Shown here: positions 1-10,560 of the stretch, one piece after another
How the letters are laid out: each line of letters starts with the position of its first letter
Position numbering within the stretch: position 1 is the stretch's first letter
Source: Ipomoea triloba
Taxonomy: Eukaryota; Streptophyta; Magnoliopsida; Solanales; Convolvulaceae
NCBI RefSeq assembly: GCF_003576645.1
Contig: NC_044919.1
Coordinates: 24,244,081 to 24,308,080 of the forward strand
Direction of reading: 5' to 3'
DNA length: 64,000 nt
Translations under genes and position numbers: made by a program
Notes under the pieces: model-generated
Seen by the model: only the letters and a program-made list of their open reading frames with translations
The model's database searches: none
Told to the model about the DNA's origin: nothing

Positions 1-141
1 AGCCGTAATGTGAAGAAACCATCACAGAAGTACATACAAGTAGTTACTGAGGACAAGCATGAGTTCTGGTTCATGGGATTTTTAAATCATCAAAGAACAT
101 TGAAACATCTTAAGGAGGCAATATATCAGACCCAGTGCTAG
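1..141 (+). CDS. GEM-like GRAM-domain protein, copy A (3' end only)
   Basis: The window opens inside this gene. Frame 1 reads 46 residues to a TAG at 139-141. They include KKPSQKYIQVVTEDK, then EFWFMGF and a leucine-rich tail. This is the conserved C-terminus of plant GEM-like / ABA-responsive GRAM-domain proteins, just after the GRAM fold. It matches copy B at 8841 more closely than copies C-E (GF rather than MWF after EFWFM), so A and B form one subgroup. In Arabidopsis the founding member GEM binds TTG1 and CDT1 and affects epidermal patterning, and relatives respond to ABA; a role here is inferred from family only. The start and most of the GRAM domain lie upstream of the window. Confidence 0.9.
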   Translation, partial: SRNVKKPSQKYIQVVTEDKHEFWFMGFLNHQRTLKHLKEAIYQTQC

Positions 142-433
142 CATGTGTTGTCATATATGACTTCAAACATTGTAAATAATCTTTGATTTGTATTGCATGT
201 AAATGTGGAATGGAAAATATACATAAGTTTCAAAATCCAATTTGAAAGATTTAAGCCAGATCAATGATGCAGCTTTTAATTGTACAAACGTGTGTGTGAT
301 GCAAATGAGAACTCAAATAAATTTTTCTGTATGAGTTTGGTATTGATACAAAATTTTAAATATGTTTACTTTGTGTGAGATCGTTAGACGGGTTGTGTCG
401 GGTCAATATAAAAATTTAATACTTATACTATAA
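142..433 (+). other. 3' flank of copy A
   Basis: AT-rich. It can be aligned loosely with the sequence after the stop of copy B (8842-9060): both have ATGTAAATRTG, then GATCAATGA, then TTGTA, then ATGAGA. This supports a tandem origin of A and B including the 3' UTR. The motif AATAAA near 317 could be a poly(A) signal. Confidence 0.5.
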
Positions 434-1129
434 TGGCACGTTTGGTTCGCGGAATAGGCATGAAATGGAATAGCATTCCCAGTAATAGGCATACTCCGCT
501 ATTTGGTAAAACTTTCTATTCCCAAGAACAATGTTCCAAGGGATAAGGGGAATAGAGATTCCTAGGCCCCATAGGTATTAGGCTATTTCTAAGTCCTCGA
601 GAATAGTTATTTTCAATTTTACCCCTTGGCGCGTTTTGGAGAAATATCTCCCTTTCCCCAAAAGGCTCCTGTATTATTATTTTTTTTTAAAAAAAAACTT
701 ATAACTAAGAACAATTAAGGATCCTTAAATGAATGAGCTTTTGGCTCTTTAAGACTTCCCATCCTGTTGTTAATTTCAAAAGAGAAGCAACGCTTCTCTT
801 ATATAGAGGAGCTCAAATGAGCTCATCTTCATAAGTTACCAATGTGGGATCAAAAATTGAAATTTGTATTTAAAGAAATTATTATATATGTAATTTTGTT
901 TTAATTTGCATTATTATTATTATTATAATTATAATTATAATTTTTATTTTATTATTACATAATAATAATATTAATATTAATATTAATAATAACATGAATG
1001 TCCTTATTATTATTATTTTTATTTTATTATTACATAATAATAATATTAATATTAATATTAATATTAATATTAATAATAACATGAATGTCCTTATTATTAT
1101 TACTATTATTATTGTTATTGTTGTTGTTG

Positions 1130-1178
<49 letters not shown>

Positions 1179-1200
1179 ATATTTTATACGGGTATTTATG

Positions 1201-1246
<46 letters not shown>

Positions 1247-1452
1247 TTTGTACAAGGACATTTATGTCTTTTAAATATATATTTCATTTCTATTCCTTTA
1301 ACCAACCAAACGCTGGAATACAATTCCCAAGTCTATTCCTTCCGCGAACCAAACACTGGAATACAATTCATATTCTATTTCTTACGTATTCCATTTCTTA
1401 TGAAATAGTATTCCTATTCCCTTCAAATTCATTCCGTGAACCAAACGTGCTG
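434..1452. mobile_element. Tourist/PIF-Harbinger-like non-autonomous element
   Basis: The ends are inverted: TGGCACGTTTGGTTCGCGGA at 434 and, read from the other strand at 1452, CAGCACGTTTGGTTCACGGA. A TAA trinucleotide flanks both sides (431-433 and 1453-1455), as expected of PIF/Harbinger target duplications. Further inward both arms carry GGAATAG/CTATTCC words. There is no transposase; the centre is trinucleotide repeats, so the long open frames here are low-complexity artefacts. Confidence 0.75.
907..1250. repeat. (ATT)n/(AAT)n trinucleotide expansion
   Basis: Long runs of ATT/TTA, a short GTT stretch near 1112-1130, then ATA/AAT runs. A unit of about 120 bp (ATAATAATATTAATATT followed by AACATGAATGTCCTT) occurs twice, near 958 and 1034. 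The tract fills the middle of the Tourist-like element. Confidence 0.9.
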
Positions 1453-1455
1453 TAA

Positions 1456-2600
1456 TACTTTTTTTAATCTCATGACCTCCATATGGGAAAGTCACTACAT
1501 ATATACCATATGAGCACAATGTGCTTGGCACTTATACTGTAATACTAATTAGGAATAAAGTGTCTCTTACTTATACGAGAAAACATAATACTTTTGAGGA
1601 CTAACATTTTGAGTTAAAAGTATTACATTTTTCAGCAAAAGTATTACATTTTCCCTTATAAATAATGCTGGCAAGTGTTTGCTACTGTTAGGAACATTTT
1701 GTATTTAGATTTCGATGATACCAAATGATTAGAAATTTCAGTCCCCAACTTATGTTTATTTTTTAGACTTAGAGTTATTCTGCTCAAACTTCGAATCGTC
1801 TGAATAGTAACACGAGAAGTCATATTTCAGATAGTCAAACAATTCGAATGATAACTCGATATGTTACGTTTCAATTAGTCTTAGCAATAGATTTGAATAG
1901 TAACTCGAATGAGCTCAAGAAAAAGATTTGAAGACTTGAAAATTTGAAGAGTAGAAGACTACAAGACCGAAAGGTCAAAAGGTGGAAGGATCTACCTTTC
2001 GAAGTAAAGAAGAATGAATGATAAGGTCAACCATTCATAATCGAAAGGTTGCAAAAAGGTTGAAAGTTGGAAGGACTTACCTATCGAGGAGTAATAGGGA
2101 CGAACGGTAAGGTCAACCATTCGTATCCGAGAGGTTTAAGGTTCGAAATGTTAACCTAGTTAACCATTTGAAAGAATTGCTAGAGACATCTCTAAGCTAA
2201 CAATTTAAAAACTTAAAGTCTGAGCAAATGTGTCTAAGACAAAGTGAGACCTAGGAACACATCTCAAGGAAGATTTTTCCTTAAAAGTCAATACAATTTA
2301 TACAGAGCAAAAAGATCGATATGTCAACACAAATTAAGTCACCAATGGTTGAAAAATTTGACACGCTCACCTACCCGCCGCCCTCCGAATTACCTGCTGG
2401 TCTCTTCCCACAGGTTAATAGCCATTTGAATTTGATTTCCCTCCCATGGACGTTTTTCAACACACCTATAAATACCCTCTTCTAAGACTGAAGAAGGTGT
2501 CGGTCAATTCAAAAATTATTCTAAGTATTCAAGCGATTCAAAAGCATTCACATCTAGTGACCAGTGAAAAAAGGAAAGACAAAAGTTTCAAAGTTACTAT
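1456..2600. other. Unassigned; possible decayed LTR
   Basis: No protein is supported. From 1686 (TGTTAGGAACATTTTG) the text resembles the start of some copia LTRs. It contains degenerate repeated phrases (GAAAGGT..., GGAAGGA..TTACCT, GTAAGGTCAACCATTCRTA at about 2010 and 2110). I found no matching second LTR or primer site, so this is a weak call. Confidence 0.3.
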
Positions 2601-3015
2601 TATCAGGAATGGGTATCAAAATCATTGTATTGTTTGGTTGACAAGTTTTTAGAACACTACTATGGGTTTTGATTACCCCATTAATTTCAAAACTCATTCC
2701 TTAATAAAATAAGGGTTTCATTTCCCTTCCTCCTCCGCTTCCCAATTACCAAGTATTTGATATCCATTCCGATTCTGATTTCCATGTGCGAACCAAACAC
2801 ACCCTTAACACTTTTGAAGAAAAATATACAGATTAATACTTTTAAATCAAAATGTAAAAGTATTATATTTGTTTTCTTCAAAAGTATTACACATTTCCAT
2901 ATAAGAACAATTTTAATCCTTATTAGTATTACATTTTTTCAGTATAAGTATTATATTTGATCTTGACTCAATCAATCTCACGAACAAGGATCCGTGAGGC
3001 ATTCTCACATAAGTT
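2601..3015. other. Remnants of small TIR elements
   Basis: The first part (to about 2805) ends GCGAACCAAACACACCC, a Tourist-type edge with GTTTGGTTG on the left side. The second part (about 2827-3010) has AAAAGTATTA words and ends with a degraded form of the GAGACGGTCTCACACAAG terminus seen complete at 58962-59349. Confidence 0.4.
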
Positions 3016-4315
3016 TTTGTGTTTATATATTAAGCAAAGAATTTGAACAGAAGGATTTGGTAAAGCAAACATTTCCAGCAAAAGTAGCAATGCAAAATGC
3101 AAGCAAAAGTTTTTACATGGGGATCTGTCTTTGCTTGTGATTCTCGGTGATAATGTCTTCTTCTACTCTATTTCTTTTGCAATTTCACCTTTTTTTTTTT
3201 TTCTTTTTCTTTTTCCTTTTCCTTTTCCTTTTCATTTTCATTCACTTACTCTAAACTTTTACCTTTTTCATCCCTTTCATTGCAGTGGTATAGGATTATC
3301 TACCTGTGTCCATGTATAAGAATGTTTGGCAACCTTTTATACTGTACCTTATTATTACTATTATAATAATAATTTATTGTTGTTGTTATTATTTATTGTT
3401 ATTGTTATTATATTGTTGTTGTTGTTGTATTATGACCCTCTAGTAGTACAGTCTAGTATCCGGCCGTAATATATTGGACTCTAACTAATTTAGAAAGAGG
3501 CCATTTTGGGGGAGCTAGCTTGGTCAGAAATAGAGTGAATATATATAATAAATGAGTTAATTCTAAGAATGATTTATTGACTATCGGCATTTATTAAATT
3601 TTATAATTGCCGAGACCTTGTGGTCTAGTGGCACCCGACATTGGGTTCGAGCTTTAGTGAAGGTGAACTGTCAGTAGGTTGAGAAAGTAGTTATGAATAG
3701 ATACTTAGGGCAAGACTGTAAACATTAGCTTATTATTGAGATGTACAAATAAGCCAATTTGACCAGACTACTGATAAGTCTCTACCTCAATTTTGAGCCT
3801 TTGAGGTGATTATATCATTTATTTTGTTTTAATATCCTTAAATATGCAAATATGGAGAAGTGATTTTGCTAACTATTTTTTACATTCTTACACTTAATTT
3901 AATGCTTATTAAATGAATATTTAACGGAAAGATAAAATCAGGAACAAAATCAATAATTTAGGGACCATGTCAAATTAAAAGTTGGTAAATGTCAATAGTC
4001 AATAGAAGACTGATGGAATTGACTATAATAAATATACACATACAATATGTAAATGACAATTGAATTTCAGGTAGTAGTTGGACATGGATACTTAAAATTA
4101 GTTCATAGCATTTCTAATATCTTAGAATTGGATGGTTTGCACCTTTTAGCTGGTATTGGAATAGGTCAGCATGGCCGCATGGGTGCATTACTACAACCCA
4201 TGCCTTTAATTTACATCTGAAGCTGACATAAATAAAAGCAAGATGAGAAAAGAAATTTCCCAAAAGATGTTGATCCAGATCGATCAGCATTAATTAATAC
4301 CAGTACTGTATGTAT
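3016..4315. other. No gene; simple repeats and a SINE-like patch
   Basis: Contains a CTTTTC-rich pyrimidine tract (3189-3243), (TTG/TTA)n near 3355-3430, and at 3606-3660 a tRNA-like patch. The rest is AT-rich and unrecognised. Confidence 0.6.
3606..3720 (+). mobile_element. Possible tRNA-derived SINE remnant
   Basis: GTGGTCTAGTGGC resembles a pol III A box and GGGTTCGAG, about 25 bases further on, resembles a B box. No clean poly(A)/poly(T) tail or target duplication was found. A second weaker candidate (GTTCGAACCTCG) is near 5230. Confidence 0.35.
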
Positions 4316-4324
4316 TACTTTATA

Positions 4325-4739
4325 GAGTTAATTACTGTTTCATTGACTATAACCAAATTATCGATTTGATGCTTGAGTATATTTTTACCAATTAAAGGAC
4401 TTCAACTTTAAAAATTTTAACTAATTTGGTCATCTGTTTGTTTTGCCGTTAAACATTCGTTAACCCAGGACTAAATTGGTAAATTTGTTATAGTCAAGGG
4501 ATCATTTCGGTCATCGTATGCATCATTTTCTCCGAAAATTTAATTATTGAAATGGTCCATTGATTATATTGAAATTACCAATTTGGTCCCGAGTTAACTA
4601 ATGTCTAACGGCAAAATAAACAAAGGACTAAATTGGTTAAAATTTTTAAAGTTGAGAGAGTTAATTAGTAAAAAAATAAAAATAAATAACTAAATTGATA
4701 ATTTTACTATAGTTAAAGAACCATTTCAATAATTAACTC
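4325..4739. mobile_element. Foldback Mutator-like MITE
   Basis: Both ends read GAGTTAATTA..G inward, and the inverted similarity continues for most of the element (CAATTTGGTC, GCCGTTA blocks), so it could fold on itself. It is flanked by a perfect 9-bp duplication TACTTTATA at 4316-4324 and 4740-4748. A 9-bp duplication is the Mutator signature. There is no coding capacity. Confidence 0.85.
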
Positions 4740-4748
4740 TACTTTATA

Positions 4749-6028
4749 TTATTAGTTCTGCTAGCCCTCCGATCCCTTAGCTGCTAAGCAACACTTCCAT
4801 GTAAATCTTATCTTTTTAGTCATCAAAATTAAAGTAGGTTACAGTGTCGCACCAGAAAGAAAGCATGCCAACTCAAAAGTTGTTTTTAATACATTTTGGT
4901 GCAATCACCTGAACAATAGGAGTGGGGGTGTTGGTTAGAATATTTACAGTGTCAAGAATCTGAGTCAGAAGATACGACGGCTTTTCGCTTGTTTAGACCT
5001 GACAGCGCCCACTCTAGAGGTTGTGCATCGGATCAGCTACTCAAAATAGAGTTTTCTGGTAATGGTTTCTTTGTTCGATCTTTTTAACATGATGACAAAA
5101 GGGATGGAAGTTAATTGGTCTGTGAAATATTCTGAAATGAGATTCCATTCAATCAAGATTCTTTCTATATGACAATTACCATGTAGTGGGATGGTATTCG
5201 GTTACCATTCCAAATGGATGGTCATATATAGTTCGAACCTCGATGGTGATAACTTAAATTTTTTGAAATTAAAAATATTTGAGAAAGTATTGAACATATA
5301 TACTTATTTTGGTATCAGAATCAACCCATGCCAAAAATAGTATTATTTTAATTATGAACTTAAACTTTTAGTTGAGATGAAATACATGCATCAATTTAAA
5401 ATTGTAGGTATTATTGCTACACAAGAACTTATATGAAATATAAAATTATAAATGTACCAAGATTATTGTTTGAGATGTATAGTAGCAGATACATGCAAGC
5501 TTTGAATGATGCTAATGATTCACATTTTCTTCTACCCTTCTAATTTTCAACTTCATTTTGTGAAGGTAAAGATGATTTGATGGATATTGTTGAGTGGAGG
5601 TTGGTAAAGGACCAAATCCATCAATGGGTGTCTAGGAGAATTGTTGCATGCACGGATACAAGCAAATGGGCAAATTCAGCATCATGCATCTTAAGAATGT
5701 GGTAGCGTATATAAAGAGAAATAAACGTACGTTTTCACTGTGAGTGATAACTGTACTTATGATACACTAACAAGTGATATTAGAGTCAGGCCACAAGTTC
5801 AAGTGTTGGAGGGGAAATTATTGGGCGGAAACCGAAGTTCATCAATTGGTGAACACATATTATTGTTTGTGATCTTAATCAAGATATATATTAGCAAATT
5901 AAAAGGGCAACATTTTGCTTTCAAAAAAAAAAAAAGGGTAACATTTTGAATAAAATGCACAAGTAGACTGGTATTCTCTTAATAAGTTTCTTTTTAATTT
6001 TGCAGTTTCTTTGATAAGTGAAATGAGA
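4749..6028. other. No recognised gene
   Basis: AT-rich. A short open frame at 5740-5949 has no recognisable similarity. Phrases GGGCGGAAACCGAAGTTC and AGCAATTGGTG-like words near 5820 resemble the repeat in the intron of copy B. Confidence 0.5.
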
Positions 6029-6311
6029 GTCATTTCCATTTTTGGTCCTACTGTTATTGGGGCATTGCCAATTTTAGTCCACTTCATTAATTTTTGCCAC
6101 ATTGCGGCTAGTTTTATTTAGTCCTTGCCACTTTTAGTCCACCGTTAAAATTTTCGTCAAATAACCGTATAAAATAGGGGTATTTTGATCTTTTCATGCT
6201 TTGATCATCTCCTTTACCCTTTGTAGTGACTTTCCTTACAGATTTTCATCCAATGAAGAGGTCTGGTAAAAGTCATGGCTTTGTAATGTCGCTCACATAG
6301 CTTTCGTCGGA

Positions 6312-6342
<31 letters not shown>

Positions 6343-6636
6343 GAATACTCGTCGGACCTCTTCAATCGATGAAAATGTGTAAGAAAAACCACTACAAAGG
6401 GTCAAGAATATGACCAAACCATGAAAAGACCAAAAACACCCCTATTTTGGACCGCAATGTGGCAAGGACTAAATAAAAGTGGTCAAAGACTAAATTTTGA
6501 ACCCCTATTGACGAAAATTTTAACGGGACTAAAAGTGGCAAGGACTAAATAAAACTGGCCGCAATGTGGTAAAAATTAATAAAGTGGACTAAAATTGACA
6601 ATGCCCTAATAACCGTAGGACCAAAAATGGAAATGA
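6029..6636. mobile_element. Foldback element with long inverted arms
   Basis: The left arm begins GTCATTTCCATTTTTGGTCC and the right arm ends with its complement. The arms stay inverted for about 130 bp (TTTAGTCC, TTGCCAC, GACGAAAATTTTAAC) and then continue as a second inner inverted pair around a poly(T) at 6317-6342. No coding capacity. I did not find an unambiguous target duplication. Confidence 0.75.
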
Positions 6637-6815
6637 CAATGCTATTCAATAGTGGCATGCCAAATCTATGAGTACATTGCAACTTTTGGATACAATTAAT
6701 GGTTTCTTATTTCAGTCTTAAATTAGAAATAGCATACATCAGAAAGTAAGTATGCTGCATCATAAAGTAATGCTTTTATATCAGCAGAAAATCAGCAAAG
6801 GGAACCATTTTCTCC

Positions 6816-6823
6816 TATAAATA
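6816..6823 (+). promoter_or_regulatory. TATA box of copy B
   Basis: TATAAATA lies 86-93 bases upstream of the first ATG of copy B, followed by a short leader. Confidence 0.6.
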
Positions 6824-7164
6824 TAGTCTTAGAAAATGAATCTGACGTATTATCGCAACAAACGCTCGCCCATTCAATTCCTTCCAAAGTAAGCATTGTT
6901 AGTTGAAAATGAATCCACTGGTGCAGAGCTATGCAAGAACCGGAAAGAGCCACGTCGACGTTGGAATTCCGATCAGCTCAGCAATATGCTCCTTTCACAA
7001 CTCTCAGAGAACAATTTTGCGTGATGGAGAAGGCCGATGCCAAGTCCTCACTTTATCCAAAGAAACTTCAAAAATTAGATCAAGTAAATTCCATTCACTT
7101 GCTTATTAGACAAAATATAACCTCATGTGTACTATGTACTTCCAATTTGTTATGTAGCATAAGA

Positions 7165-7740
7165 GAAAATTAAAGTTGTTGCTAATTGTTGGGCGGAGGC
7201 CGGTGAAGGGTCAATTTCAGCAATTGGTGGTTAGGAAATTGTTAGTGAAGGGTCAATTTCAGCAATTGGTGGTTAGGAAATTGTTAGGCCGAAATCAGTA
7301 CCAGCAATTGGTGGTTAGGAAATTGTTAGGCCGAAATCAGTACATTGCATCTCAAAAATGTAGTAGCGGTATATAAGTAAATAATGTTGTGCCTTCTAAT
7401 GTATTGGTAAACACTTGCTTATTAGACAAATTAAAATATAACCTCATGTGTAGTATGTACTTCCAATTTGTTATGTAGCATAAGAGAAAATTAAAGTTGT
7501 TGCTAATTGTTGGGCGGAGGCCGATGAAGGGTCAATTTCAGCAATTGGTGGTTAGGAAATTGTTAGTGAAGGGTCAATTTCAGCAATTGGTGGTTAGGAA
7601 ATTGTTAGGCCGAAATCAGTACCAGCAATTGGTGGTTAGGAAATTGTTAGGCCGAAATCAGTACATTGCATCTCAAAAATGTAGTAGCGGTATATAAGTA
7701 AATAATGTTGTGCCTTCTAGTGTATTGGTAAACACTTGAT
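7165..7740 (+). repeat. 321-bp intronic tandem duplication with 42-bp subunits
   Basis: Two nearly identical blocks offset by 321 bp lie in the intron of copy B. Each contains three 42-bp subunits ending AGCAATTGGTGGTTAGGAAA. Because 42 is a multiple of 3 and no stop falls inside, each block gives a 66-residue open frame; these are not credible genes. Confidence 0.9.
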
Positions 7741-7779
7741 CTTAACAAGTGGTATAGGACTAGCCGTGCTTGGAAGGAG

Positions 7780-8140
7780 AATTGTAAACTGTGCAATTAA
7801 TTAAGACTGACAGGTACTAAAAGGGGCAATTGTTGGGCGGCCAAGTCCAGCAATTGGTCCTTATTGCGCCTTCCCAACAATAGCAAAAACTGTGTAGTTA
7901 AGATTAGCCGGTGTTGGGCTAGGGGGAATTGTAAACTGTGTAGTTAAGACTTACAGGGGCTGAGAAGGAGAATTGTCGGGGGCCAAGTCCAACAATTGGC
8001 CCTTGTGTCATCCCAACAAAAACTATGTAGTTAATCATACAAGTGCTAGGAAGGGGAATTGTAAACCGTGCAGTTAAGTTTGTCAGGTGTTGAGAGGGGG
8101 AATTGTTAGGTGGCTAAGTCCAACAATTAGCCTTTGCATC
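7780..8140 (+). repeat. Degenerate tandem repeat of about 120 bp
   Basis: Three diverged units share GGGAATTGT, CCAAGTCCARCAATT and AACTGTGYAGTTAAG. They look like older relatives of the AGCAATTGG repeat just upstream. Intron sequence of copy B. Confidence 0.6.
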
Positions 8141-8254
8141 TATTTTGTGAGTTATAGCTTTTAGTATAACAGTAAGCGTTTGGTCGTAATCCTAAATTCC
8201 TAATGTCTTTATATTTGATTGTGCAGTAACATTTGGACACAAGATCACAGAAAC

Positions 8255-8537
8255 TATAAAGGGAAAGTTGAGCCTGGGAGCCAAAATCCTTCAAGTAGGA
8301 GGAGTTGGCAAAATCCTGGGAGCCAAAATCCTTCAAGTAGGAGGAGTTGGCAAAATCTTCAAGAGGAATTTCGATGTTAAGGATGGTGAAAAGCTAGTGA
8401 AGACTAGCCAGTGCTANTATAAAGGGAAAGTTGAGCCTGGGAGCCAAAATCCTTCAAGTAGGAGGAGTTGGCAAAATCTTCAAGAGGAATTTCGATGTTA
8501 AGGATGGTGAAAAGCTAGTGAAGACTAGCCAGTGCTA
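8255..8537 (+). other. Unmerged contig overlap around the N at 8417
   Basis: Sequence 8255-8416 recurs from 8418 to 8537, except that the left copy has one extra 42-bp unit. The left side stops at GTGCTA and the right side passes through the same point into GTGCTATTTATC. This is how two overlapping contigs joined by a one-base gap would look. Confidence 0.85.
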
Positions 8538-8841
8538 TTTATCAACAACAGCTGGCCCCATAGCAGGCCTTCTGTTTATCTCCACTGATAAGCTGGCTTT
8601 CTGCAGCGAGAGATCCATTAAGCTCCTTTCTGCAAATGGGAAATCGAATATAATTCGTTACAAAGTGACAATCCCACTCAGAAAAATAAAGAGTGCCAAT
8701 GAGAGTCACAATGTGAAGAAACCATCACAGAAGTATGTGCAGGTGGTTACAGAGGACAAGTTTGAGTTCTGGTTCATGGGCTTCATAAATCATAAAAGAA
8801 CACTCAGATTTCTTCAGGAGGCAATAATCTCTCAGAATTAG

Positions 8842-9555
8842 ATTCAGTGTCAGCATATGCTGTCACAGACAGGTGGTGGCAGAATTCTGTAAACTAAGCT
8901 TGGCTTTGTCTCACATGTAAATATGAATTATTGGGAAGAGACTTGATTGTCACAAAACCTCTTTGGAAAGTTTTGACAGATCAATGAGATTTCACAATTG
9001 TATGTATGATATGAATGAGAAAGACTAGTTCATTTTCCATATGATTTCTGTTTGGTAGACTGTAATTGTAATTCAACTACCGTCTAATTCTTTGATATGC
9101 ACAACTCCATTTTGGGAAAAGACTTTGTAGAGAGTTTCTTAAACTTCATATCATCAGCATCTTGAGAAGATAATTTCTCAGAGTATTTCTTTTGTAAATC
9201 TTAGAGAGGGCGTTTCAAATCTTAAGGTTCATGCGTGCTAATTCTCTTATTGTTGTTGATGCTACTTCGTTCTCTCCCTTTGTATATATATAATATATAT
9301 AATACTCTGATCTTGTAAGACAAGTAATCCCATGATATCATATGTAGAACCAATTACTGTCTTACTCTTGAAGTATTAAAGAGAGATATGGATATTCTAA
9401 GGCATTGTACCCCCAACGGCTAGTTCCAAAGGCTCTGGTGCATGATCTGATCAGTTATTTCTTCAGTTAGCACACTAACTAGCACTAGACCTATCCTATC
9501 TGTTTGCCATAATAATTAGTCAATTACAAAGTTGAGGTTTACAAGACTAAACACT
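8842..9555 (+). other. 3' flank of copy B; no gene
   Basis: The first 200 bases align loosely with the 3' flank of copy A. The remainder is AT-rich with short repeats (TATATATAATATATATAA near 9285; AGCACACTAACTA twice near 9466 and 9577). No coding sequence is supported. Confidence 0.6.
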
Positions 9556-9607
9556 AACAAGTTCTCACTAACAAGTTAGCACACTAACTAAGCCGCTAAT
9601 TTCCAGA

Positions 9608-10168
9608 TTCACTCTCGAAGAGAAGGTTTGGCAGGTTACGTATGAGGGCATGCATTTGGTCTGCTTCTCTTGTGGGCTATATGGCCATAGGCAGGAAGTT
9701 TGTCCGACATCACCTGTGCCTGCATCCAGTGCTGAGCCGGTTCCACGTTCTGACGAAGCTGATCGATCTACTGCCCCGAGTGGCTCTGTTCCACAAAGTG
9801 GGGGTTGCGTTCATAATTTCCGTTCTTTTTCATCGGCCGCTCCTTATGGTCCTTGGATGATCGTTTCAAGGAAAGAGAGACGTCAGGGGGGACGACCAGC
9901 TAGCAATGAAAGGCAGGGGGAGAGGTCGCGCCCGTCAGGGGCGTCGATTCCTACAACTGTTGCACATCCTGGTTCGGGCTCTAGGTTCGCGCTTTTGGAT
10001 CCTGAGGGTGAGGCGAATGATCAGCAAGCGTCAGATACTATTGCGCAGTCTCCATCCGAGGAGAGCGGACCCAGTTTGGAAGCTCTAGCGGTTCCCAATT
10101 CGATTCCCTCTTTGTCTGCTCAGGGCCGTAACTCGCGCCGGGCTAACGTTATAGCCAATGAAAAGTAG
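9608..10168 (+). pseudogene. LINE ORF1 C-terminal part (zinc knuckle)
   Basis: The frame is open from the truncated 5' edge of the LINE through WQVTYEGMHLVCFSCG to a TAG at 10166-10168. The residues CFSCGLYGHRQEVC form a CX2CX4HX4C nucleic-acid-binding knuckle typical of plant L1 ORF1 proteins. The C-terminal part is rich in Ser, Pro and Gln. The N-terminal RNA-binding part is missing. The first ATG of this frame is at 9650 but is internal to the original protein. Confidence 0.8.
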
Positions 10169-10560
10169 ATTGTTAATGAACCAGCTGCACCTGTTTCAGT
10201 CGGCGGGGAGAATTCCCCTATCTCGGGACGACAGTCGATTACTCTGTGTTCTAGACGGGCTGCGGCAGAAGATGAACATATGGTAATACGTGGCGAGCAA
10301 GGGGGCAATTTAATTAATTCCACACGTGTCTCTAGTGAGGAGAATGCTTCTGCTTCACTGCCTTCGAATGTTTGTCCTCCCACAGAACATCATGGTGACC
10401 CGCCGGAGGCTTTTGACGAGAAGGGGGATGTGGTGATGGACATTGAGGACGTTCCTGCGAGTTCGCATGGGGGGTTGATATGCCCCCTGTTTGAGTTTGT
10501 CGTTTGTGTTTCTTGTAGTTTCCTTGCGTTTGTTTTTTCTGTTCTTTTTTCAGTCTTTTT

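Larger units (their letters stand above)
6909..8841 (+). pseudogene. GEM-like GRAM-domain gene, copy B (two exons, broken by assembly gap)
   Basis: Exon 2 is clear. After a pyrimidine-poor stretch ending TTGTGCAG at 8226 it reads HKITETIKGKLSLGAKILQ, then the GRAM domain (TSQCYLSTTAGP, LLFISTDKLAFCSERSIK, YKVTIPLRKIK) and the C-terminal EFWFMGF block, with a TAG at 8839-8841. Exon 1 is less certain. There are ATGs at 6909 and 6931 in different frames. The 6931 frame (containing REQFCVMEKADAK and KKLQKL) looks more like the family N-terminus and runs to a GTAAAT donor at 7084; its phase does not match the 8226 acceptor, so a small exon may be missed. Within exon 2 the text is duplicated around an N at 8417, and the left copy carries a 42-bp in-frame repeat of LGAKILQVGGVGKI. 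The gene may be functional in the real genome; as written it is not. Confidence 0.75.

Noticed and set aside
882..1455. Long open frames rich in Ile, Leu or Asn on both strands
   Set aside because: Translation of (ATT)n repeats inside a Tourist-like element; no protein similarity and mirrored on the opposite strand.
3606..3680. A functional tRNA gene
   Set aside because: A and B box-like words are present but no cloverleaf or acceptor stem can be drawn; at most a SINE remnant.
7176..7697. Two identical 66-residue frames (RKLLGRNQYQQLVV repeats)
   Set aside because: Each is an intronic 42-bp repeat whose length is a multiple of three; no start context or family resemblance.
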